This document shows, one piece after another, positions 7,309-12,638 of a DNA stretch of 12,638 nucleotides. The stretch's first letter is position 1. Each line of letters opens with the position of its first letter. The stretch lies in the NCBI GenBank assembly GCA_964633465.1, contig CAZWGB010000039.1, positions 1-12,638 on the forward strand, given 5' to 3'. The position numbers and the translations under genes were made by a program. The DNA comes from DTSX01 sp964633465 (lineage in GTDB: Bacteria > Pseudomonadota > Gammaproteobacteria > Steroidobacterales > UBA11654). The notes below the pieces were generated by a model. It saw only the letters and a program-made list of their open reading frames with translations, had not been told where the DNA came from and did not search any database.

Positions 7309-8154
7309 ATGCAAACCTTAAAAATTTTTCAATCGCTTTGGGCTATGGAGCAAAGACACCCGTTTTTGGAAGAGCCAAACAACGATGAAAAGTTTGAGAA
7401 AATCAAATCAGCCGGGTTTAATGGTGTTTGCATTGATCTTGCGGCTCATGAGGTAGAGGATTTTAAAAAAACCCAACCCTTGTTTGGGCAGCATAACCTT
7501 GAATGCATGGTTAATGCTTTTCCTTATGCATTGGATGATCTGAATCCTGTGTTGCAGCTGGCCAAGGATTTTGATGCTTGTTTTGTCAACATCATCGGAG
7601 GAGTGATGCCCATTGATTTCAGAGACGGCATCCCAGTGGTGGAAAGATGGATGCAGGATGGAGAAGATATAGGCATCAACGTTTTGTTTGAGACACACAG
7701 AGACAGTATTCTGAATGACCTTTATTACACTTTGCAGTTGATTGAGGCAGTGCCAGAAATGCGATTGTGCGCCGATCTTTCTCATTTTGTTGTTGATCGG
7801 GAAATGTGGACACCCATCAGCGATCGAGATCAAGGGTATATTAACCAAATTCTCGACCGGTCTGATTGTTTTCAAGGCAGAGTTGCCTCAAGAGAGCAAA
7901 TCCAAATCCAACTCGATTTCCCCCAACATCAAGTTTGGGTGGATATTTTTAAAGAATGGTGGCGTGAAGGTATTAAACGCTGGAAAAAAAGAAACTCAGA
8001 GGATGCAACGCTTGTTTTTCTTTGTGAGCTTGGCCCCCCGGGCTACGCTATAACAGATGCTCAAAAACTGGAACTGTCTGATCGATGGCAAGAGGCGCTG
8101 CAAATAAAATCTTGGATCGAATTGATTTGGAATGAACTTGATGACAGGGTTTAA
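7309..8154 (+). CDS. Xylose-isomerase-type TIM-barrel protein
   Basis: A 281-residue protein of the sugar phosphate isomerase/epimerase (AP endonuclease 2-like TIM-barrel) superfamily. Signs: an opening strand KIFQSLWAME, an FEKIKSAGFNGVCIDL repeat unit (29-44), FVNIIGG at 92-98, FETH at 127-130 with putative metal ligand Glu128, ADLSH at 155-159 with Asp156 and His159, and LCELGPP at 238-244 with Glu240. The segment GRVASREQ (190-197) sits where many relatives have a His-containing metal strand; here Gln189 or Arg191 seems to take that place. It starts 2 bases after the GST stop with no Shine-Dalgarno site, so translation is probably coupled. Members isomerise or epimerise sugars, or act on inositols, hydroxypyruvate or other 2-hydroxy-oxo compounds; the substrate here is unknown, and a DNA repair role is unlikely in this context. 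Confidence 0.78.
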   Translation: MQTLKIFQSLWAMEQRHPFLEEPNNDEKFEKIKSAGFNGVCIDLAAHEVEDFKKTQPLFGQHNLECMVNAFPYALDDLNPVLQLAKDFDACFVNIIGGVMPIDFRDGIPVVERWMQDGEDIGINVLFETHRDSILNDLYYTLQLIEAVPEMRLCADLSHFVVDREMWTPISDRDQGYINQILDRSDCFQGRVASREQIQIQLDFPQHQVWVDIFKEWWREGIKRWKKRNSEDATLVFLCELGPPGYAITDAQKLELSDRWQEALQIKSWIELIWNELDDRV

Positions 8155-8163
8155 GCCTTAACA

Positions 8164-9216
8164 ATGAACAAGAACATCAAATCATTTCCTGTTCTAGAAA
8201 ACCCTGCGCCTTCTTTTACTGCCGTTGAAGCATCAGAGTTTGCCAAGCTTTGGTTTAAGGAGGCGCTCGATGTTAGCTCATTGGTTAGCGAAAGAGACCA
8301 GAATTTTCTTTTAAAAAACAATAAAGGCGAAAAATTTGTTCTAAAAATAGCCAACGAAGCAGAATCAGTCGAAGTTTTAGACTTTCAAAATCAGGCCATG
8401 AATCATATGGCCAAACAGGATCCATCTTTGCCTTTGCCAAAGGCATGTCTCAGTCTTGATAAAAAACAAATCCATAGACTAGAGCTCAATGGCAACAAAC
8501 ATTTTGTGAGGGTGGTTACCTACCTAAAAGGAAGGCTTTTAGATGATTTACCTCAAGACAAGCGCGATCAAAATTTGATGGTTGGCATGGGCCAGTTTTT
8601 AGGCAGGCTGGACCGTGGGCTATCTGATTTTTTTCACCCAGCGGCAACCCATCCTTTATTGTGGGATCTACAACAAACATCTAGCCTTCACCAACATCTA
8701 TCACATATCAAAGATAAAAATAATTTATTAACGGCACAAAAAACACTAGACCATTTTCAGGAACATATAGCCCCTAAATTTTCGGTGCTTAGGACACAGG
8801 TGATTCACAACGACATGAACCCGGACAATGTTGTTGTAAAACACAGCGATTCCAGCCAGATAGCAGGCCTGATTGATTTTGGTGACATGGTTTATGCACC
8901 ACTCATTAATGAGCCTGCTGTGGCTGCTGCCTATCAGTCTGTCAGTTGTGCAGATCTATTTCTAGGTACCACAGACATTCTTAAAGGATACCATTCAGCC
9001 AACCCGCTAGAGGAGCAGGAGATGGATTTGCTACCGAGCTTGGTTGTGAATCGCATAGCAATGACCGCAATTATTTCTGAATGGCGAGCCAAAGAACACC
9101 CTGAGAATCAAGACTACATTCTTGGGAACATCAACAGAACCTGGGAAGTCTTAAACGAGTGTCAAAAACACGATTATGCTGAGATTGCAGAGCAGTTTAA
9201 AAATAGCTTGGGCTAG
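8164..9216 (+). CDS. Hydroxylysine kinase-like amino-alcohol kinase (APH fold)
   Basis: A 350-residue kinase of the aminoglycoside phosphotransferase/choline kinase fold. It has ERDQNFLL at 43-50 (glycine-loop region), FVLKI at 58-62 with ATP-contacting Lys61, VRVVTYLKGR at 115-124, the Brenner motif HNDMNPDN at 215-222 with catalytic Asp217 and metal ligand Asn222, and IDFGD at 237-241 with metal ligand Asp238. As I recall the family, these elements match animal hydroxylysine kinase (HYKK/AGPHD1): DDQNF, YVLKISN, the TYLxGR block, the FxHP/W-x-L stretch and LDFGDM all have counterparts. It should therefore phosphorylate the hydroxyl of an amino alcohol such as hydroxylysine or ethanolamine, using ATP or GTP, in the cytosol. 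The phospho-lyase-like gene follows directly, supporting a two-step route. Antibiotic resistance is an unlikely role. Confidence 0.86.
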   Translation: MNKNIKSFPVLENPAPSFTAVEASEFAKLWFKEALDVSSLVSERDQNFLLKNNKGEKFVLKIANEAESVEVLDFQNQAMNHMAKQDPSLPLPKACLSLDKKQIHRLELNGNKHFVRVVTYLKGRLLDDLPQDKRDQNLMVGMGQFLGRLDRGLSDFFHPAATHPLLWDLQQTSSLHQHLSHIKDKNNLLTAQKTLDHFQEHIAPKFSVLRTQVIHNDMNPDNVVVKHSDSSQIAGLIDFGDMVYAPLINEPAVAAAYQSVSCADLFLGTTDILKGYHSANPLEEQEMDLLPSLVVNRIAMTAIISEWRAKEHPENQDYILGNINRTWEVLNECQKHDYAEIAEQFKNSLG

Positions 9217-9230
9217 AAAACAACCAGAAT

Positions 9231-9236
9231 AAGGGG
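9231..9236 (+). promoter_or_regulatory. Strong Shine-Dalgarno site with no normal start codon behind it
   Basis: AAGGGG lies between the kinase stop and the PLP gene. Nine bases further on is ATC 9246, in frame with the PLP enzyme and just after an in-frame TAA (9243-9245). No ATG, GTG or TTG lies at a usable distance from this site in any frame. It is the best Shine-Dalgarno match in the gap, so it bears directly on where the next gene starts. Confidence 0.5.
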
Positions 9237-9269
9237 AACAACTAAATCAACAAACCAAAGAACAAGCAA

Positions 9270-10520
9270 TTGTTACAAAGAAGGTTTAGGCACATGGGGA
9301 ATGCCAACAGCCTGTTTTATTCAGAGCCACTTCATCTTGTTCGGGGTGAAGATGTTTGGTTGTATGATGCAGGAGGCAAAAAATACCTCGATGTCTATAA
9401 CAATGTCGCCCATGTGGGGCACTCCAATCCTTATGTGGTTGAGGCAATCACCAAACAAGCAAAAAATCTTAATACCAATACACGTTATTTACATGAGAAT
9501 ATTGTTGATTTGGCAGAGAAAATAACAAAGTTAATGCCTGGTGAACTGAGTGTTTGTTATTTTGTTTGCAGTGGCAGCGAGGCCAACGACCTTGCTCTTC
9601 AAATTGCTCGAGCCTACACCAAAAAGCAAGGGTGCCTTGTTTCTGAAAATGCTTACCATGGCAACACGACTGCGGTTTTTCAAATGAGCCCAGAGGATTG
9701 TGCAGCAGAAACAAGACAAGAGTGGGTTCAAACATTGCCTAACCCAAAAAAATATCAACAAACAGATCAAGTTGAGGTTAGTTGTATAAAAGACTTATCC
9801 TTTGCAATGGATAATCTCGATGACATTAGTGTAGGTACGGCGGCAGTTATTTTTGACAGCATCTTCAGTAGCGACGGTATTTTTTTACCCCCATCAGACT
9901 ATTTAAAGACCGTCTATGGAGCAGTAAGGACATCAGGAGGCCTTGCTATTGCAGATGAAGTGCAATCAGGGTTTGGCAGAACAGGCAGTTATATGTGGGG
10001 CTTTTCCCATGATGGTGTTGTCCCAGATATTGTTACTTTAGGAAAACCTATGGGTAATGGCTATCCGATTGCTGCAGTTGTTACCACTGAAGAAATCGCT
10101 CAGACATATAACAAGGAATACGGTTATTTCAATACATTTGGTGGCAACCCCGTGGCTTGTGCCGCAGGGCTTGCTGTATTGGAGGTGATAAAAAAAGATC
10201 AGTTGATGAATAATGCCAAATCTACTGGCTTGTATTTTTACCAGGAGCTGAAAAAACTTGCTGGAAAATATGAATTAATTTCCGATGTTAGGGGTAGCGG
10301 TTTGTTTTTGGGCATTGAATTAATTGACCCGATAAAAAAAGAGCCAGCGACCAAGAAAACTACTGAGATTGTGGACCTACTCAGCAAGAATGGAATCTTG
10401 GTTGGCAAAACTGGACCCGACAGCAATGTCATTAAGATAAGGCCCCCTATGACTTTCAGGGAACAACATGCAGACAGAGTTATTGAATGCTTAGATGAAG
10501 TCCTAAGCTCATTGTCTTGA
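9270..10520 (+). CDS. Class III PLP phospho-lyase (ethanolamine-P/phosphohydroxylysine type)
   Basis: A class III aminotransferase-fold enzyme of 416 residues if begun at TTG 9270. PLP-site features: SGSEANDLAL at 101-110, AYHGN at 128-132, IADEVQSGFGR at 227-237 with Asp229, and TLGKPMGNGYP at 256-266 with Schiff-base Lys259. The blocks NNVAHVGH (44-51), LNTNTRYLHENIV (67-79) and YFNTFGGNPV (286-295) closely match, from memory, the animal ETNPPL/PHYKPL phospho-lyases, which split phosphoethanolamine or phosphohydroxylysine into an aldehyde, ammonia and phosphate. The kinase just upstream would make the phosphorylated substrate. The start is uncertain: the conserved RR...G segment comes before ATG 9294, so translation should begin at TTG 9270 or at ATC 9246, which has the better ribosome-binding site. 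True transamination (for example of an omega-amino acid) remains possible. Confidence 0.88.
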   Translation: MLQRRFRHMGNANSLFYSEPLHLVRGEDVWLYDAGGKKYLDVYNNVAHVGHSNPYVVEAITKQAKNLNTNTRYLHENIVDLAEKITKLMPGELSVCYFVCSGSEANDLALQIARAYTKKQGCLVSENAYHGNTTAVFQMSPEDCAAETRQEWVQTLPNPKKYQQTDQVEVSCIKDLSFAMDNLDDISVGTAAVIFDSIFSSDGIFLPPSDYLKTVYGAVRTSGGLAIADEVQSGFGRTGSYMWGFSHDGVVPDIVTLGKPMGNGYPIAAVVTTEEIAQTYNKEYGYFNTFGGNPVACAAGLAVLEVIKKDQLMNNAKSTGLYFYQELKKLAGKYELISDVRGSGLFLGIELIDPIKKEPATKKTTEIVDLLSKNGILVGKTGPDSNVIKIRPPMTFREQHADRVIECLDEVLSSLS

Positions 10521-10532
10521 TGACTAGAAGCT

Positions 10533-10551
10533 TGGTTGTGTGACCCAACCA
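10533..10551. terminator. Candidate hairpin between convergent genes
   Basis: TGGTTG (10533-10538) and CAACCA (10546-10551) can pair around a 7-base loop just after the last + gene. The T-run (10567-10572) is about 15 bases further on, longer than for a classic intrinsic terminator. An AT-rich inverted repeat (ATTAAA 10561-10566 / TTTAAT 10573-10578) lies next to it. The position between converging genes fits a bidirectional terminator, but the structure is modest. Confidence 0.35.
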
Positions 10552-10574
10552 CGGACAAGTATTAAATTTTTTGT

Positions 10575-11768
10575 TTAATATGTTATTGACTCAAACAGAC
10601 CCGCCGCTCCCATGCCTCCACCTACACACATGGTAACGACCCCATACCTAATTTTTTTTCGCTTGAGTTCGCGTGCTAAATGTCCTACTTGCCTAGACCC
10701 AGTCATGCCAAAAGGGTGACCAATTGCTATTGAGCCACCGTTAATATTTAACTTCTCAGTTGGTAGATTAAGATGGTCTCGTATGTAGACAACTTGTGAA
10801 GCAAAAGCTTCGTTCAGTTCCCAAAGATCTATATCGCCAACGTCTAAACCGGCTGATTTTAAAAGTTTCGGTATAGCAAAAACAGGGCCGATACCCATCT
10901 CATCAGGCTCGCAACCACTTACTGTAAATCCCCTAAAATAAACTAATGCATCAAGACCTAATTCATCCGATTTTTCTTTGCTCATCACCATTGTGACAGA
11001 CGCTCCATCTGAGAGTTGTGAAGAATTTCCTGCTGTGACAGAACCGCCTTCAGGATCGAAAACAGGATTTAATCCTGCAAGACCCTCTATAGTTGTATTG
11101 GGCCGATTGCAGTTGTCTCTATCAACAACTGTTTCTTTTTCAGACTCTTCACCTGTTTCTTTGTTAACAATTTTCATGACTGTGTTCATAGGAACAATCT
11201 CATCATTAAACAAACCCTGATCCTGGGCGTCTGCACATCTTTGTTGACTAGATAAAGCATACTCATCTTGAGCTTCCCGAGTTACATTGTATCTTTTAGC
11301 AACAGTCTCAGCAGTGGTACCCATAGCATGGTAAACACCAGGCACTTCCTTCGTTATTTTTTCATTTTCAAACATATATGTATTAATATGCCCTTGAGAT
11401 GTGCTAATTGATTCCACGCCCCCAGCAATAATACAATCAGCAAAACCGCTCTGAATTTGGGTTGCGGCCATAGCAATAGTGGTCAATCCAGATGAGCAAT
11501 AACGGTTCACAGTAGTGCCTGCAGTTTGAATAGGTAGTTTTGATAAAACTGCTGAAGTTCTGGCAATATTGTTTCCTTGGGGTCCTTCAGGATATCCGCA
11601 ACCCAGAATAACATCCTCAACAAGCCCAGGGTCCACCTTTGGGTTTCTGTCCATTAATGCATCAATGATGTGAGCTGTCATATCATCAGCTCGAGTTTGA
11701 TTAAAACCACCCCTAAAAGATTTTGCTAATCCAGTTCTGACACTATCAACTATTACTGCTTCCGCCAT
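10575..11768 (-). CDS. Thiolase (acetyl-CoA C-acyltransferase family)
   Basis: A 397-residue thiolase with the full catalytic set: Cys91 in NRYCSSGL (88-95) for acyl transfer, NEAFA at 319-323, His351 in GHPFGMTGSR (350-359), and Cys381 in CVGGGMGAAG (381-390). It condenses two acyl-CoA units or cleaves 3-ketoacyl-CoA with CoA in the cytosol; the sequence does not by itself separate a degradative FadA-type from a biosynthetic acetyl-CoA acetyltransferase. ATG 11768 is chosen because GGAGAG lies just upstream and MAEAVIVDSVRT is a standard thiolase opening; a TTG 27 bases earlier would add nine atypical residues. It faces the + strand run and ends 54 bases from it, so it is a separate transcription unit, although its chemistry could serve acyl-CoA made by the ligase. 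Confidence 0.93.
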   Translation of the reverse strand: MAEAVIVDSVRTGLAKSFRGGFNQTRADDMTAHIIDALMDRNPKVDPGLVEDVILGCGYPEGPQGNNIARTSAVLSKLPIQTAGTTVNRYCSSGLTTIAMAATQIQSGFADCIIAGGVESISTSQGHINTYMFENEKITKEVPGVYHAMGTTAETVAKRYNVTREAQDEYALSSQQRCADAQDQGLFNDEIVPMNTVMKIVNKETGEESEKETVVDRDNCNRPNTTIEGLAGLNPVFDPEGGSVTAGNSSQLSDGASVTMVMSKEKSDELGLDALVYFRGFTVSGCEPDEMGIGPVFAIPKLLKSAGLDVGDIDLWELNEAFASQVVYIRDHLNLPTEKLNINGGSIAIGHPFGMTGSRQVGHLARELKRKKIRYGVVTMCVGGGMGAAGLFESITY

Positions 11769-11877
11769 GTTTTTCTCTCCAATTTTCTTAAGCAATATTA
11801 CTACTAAGTTTTAAATTTTACACCAAAAGCAAGTGGTTCATTGTCAACAAAACGTTCCTAGATAAGCAATCAGGATG

Positions 11878-12638
11878 TCAGTCTATATCAATTTCAACAA
11901 CCACTGGCGTATGGTCAGAAGGTTTTTCCCATCCTCTTGGGGATTCATCTATAGTGCTAGAAGTACATCGCTCTGCTACAGGAGTTGATAGGAGAATTAA
12001 ATCGATTCTTAGCCCCATTTTTCTACGATAAGCTGCTGCCCTGTAGTCCCACCAGCTGTATGAAGCGTCTTGTTGTTTAAACAACCTGAAACTGTCTACT
12101 AAACCTAAATCAACTAGCTTTTCTAGGGCTCCACGTTCTTGTTTGCTACATAAAACCTTGTCTTTCCAGGCTTCAGGATCATAAACATCACGATCTTCTG
12201 GTGCTATGTTGAAGTCTCCTAAAACAATGAGATTTTCATTTTCTTTAAGGCTCTTTTCTATATAGCCCGTCAAATGATCCAACCACTCTAATTTATAAAC
12301 AAATTTATCCGATCCAACACTTTGTCCATTTGGAACATAAATATCCATCACGGTGATGCCTTCGTATGTTGCAGAAACCACTCTGGTCTGTGGATCCTTA
12401 TAACCGGATATTCCAGTACTTGGGTTTATCGGCTCTTTTTTTGAAAGCAAGGCAACACCATTGTAAGCTTTCTGGCCATAGACAAGGGGGTAATATCCTA
12501 ATTTTGAATATTCATCATAAGGAAACAGATGATCAACCACTTTTGATTCTTGTATTGCCAATACATCTGGTTGAATTGTTTCCAACCAATTGACAACGTG
12601 TTCAGTTCTGGCGCGGATGCCATTAACATTCCAGCTTG
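11878..12638 (-). CDS. xthA: Exodeoxyribonuclease III, 5' end cut by the window edge
   Basis: Reading continues through the right edge: the first visible residues are SWNVNGIRAR, the hallmark N-terminus of exonuclease III, so only about five residues are missing from a protein of about 257. Numbered from that Ser, the metal and catalytic positions are Asn5 (NVNG), Glu30 in IQESK, Tyr100 in IYVPNG, Asp141 and Asn143 in LGDFNIAPEDRD, Asp212 in RIDLIL, and Asp241/His242 in the terminal SDHTPVVVE. The enzyme acts in base excision repair as an AP endonuclease and 3'-5' exonuclease/3' phosphatase on duplex DNA. It lies upstream of the thiolase on the same strand with a 109-base gap, and nothing suggests shared function. 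A TTG at 12585 is an internal Leu codon, not the start. Confidence 0.92.
   Translation of the reverse strand, partial: SWNVNGIRARTEHVVNWLETIQPDVLAIQESKVVDHLFPYDEYSKLGYYPLVYGQKAYNGVALLSKKEPINPSTGISGYKDPQTRVVSATYEGITVMDIYVPNGQSVGSDKFVYKLEWLDHLTGYIEKSLKENENLIVLGDFNIAPEDRDVYDPEAWKDKVLCSKQERGALEKLVDLGLVDSFRLFKQQDASYSWWDYRAAAYRRKMGLRIDLILLSTPVAERCTSSTIDESPRGWEKPSDHTPVVVEIDID

Noticed and set aside
7408..7875. A 155-codon open frame on the minus strand
   Set aside because: It lies wholly inside the TIM-barrel gene, has no recognisable motif, and its composition is that expected of the antisense of a real gene.
8164..9216. Aminoglycoside resistance kinase
   Set aside because: The fold is shared, but the sequence blocks match hydroxylysine kinase and the neighbour is a phospho-lyase, not a resistance gene.
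11815..11847. TTGACA-like and TAAAAT-like boxes upstream of the thiolase on the minus strand
   Set aside because: The spacing is 21 bases, too long for a standard sigma-70 promoter; a promoter may exist here but this pairing does not show it.
12585..12585. TTG as the start of the exonuclease III gene
   Set aside because: The frame stays open to the window edge and encodes the conserved SWNVNGIRA segment upstream of this codon.

Overview
The window looks like a piece of chromosome from a Gram-negative bacterium, most likely a marine-type gammaproteobacterium. The basis is modest: an AT-leaning composition (about 40% GC by eye), tight gene packing, several Sec-type signal peptides, and protein families I associate with such genomes. 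There are no RNA genes, mobile elements, CRISPR arrays or phage genes, and no gene-free stretch over 300 bases.

Layout. Bases 1-161 hold the 3' end of a GFA/CENP-V-type zinc protein. From about 148 to 10520 ten genes run on the + strand with overlaps or short gaps: an exported GNAT-like protein, a small four-helix membrane protein, an exported short-chain dehydrogenase-like protein with an altered active site, an acyl-CoA ligase, an exported M20 amidohydrolase, an exported beta-lactamase-fold (NylB-like) serine hydrolase, a long glutathione S-transferase-family protein, a xylose-isomerase-type TIM barrel, a hydroxylysine-kinase-like kinase and a class III PLP enzyme resembling ethanolamine-phosphate/phosphohydroxylysine phospho-lyases. 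The largest co-directional gap (92 bases, 3595-3686) may separate two transcription units. On the - strand, converging on this run, lie a thiolase (10575-11768) and a 5'-truncated exonuclease III (11878 to the right edge).

How the genes may work together. The clearest functional pair is the last two + genes. Together they suggest ATP-dependent phosphorylation of an amino alcohol, then PLP-dependent elimination of phosphate and ammonia to an aldehyde-level product. Upstream, two exported hydrolases could split amide or ester bonds outside the cytoplasm, and the acyl-CoA ligase could activate a released acid. The working hypothesis is a scavenging route for an N-acyl or peptide-bound amino alcohol. 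The kinase/lyase assignment is well supported by motifs; the joined-up pathway is inference from gene order.

Other points: the PLP gene may start at a rare AUC codon behind a strong Shine-Dalgarno site; the SDR lacks the catalytic Tyr and Ser; and two proteins of families that use cytosolic cofactors (GNAT, SDR) carry apparent signal peptides.
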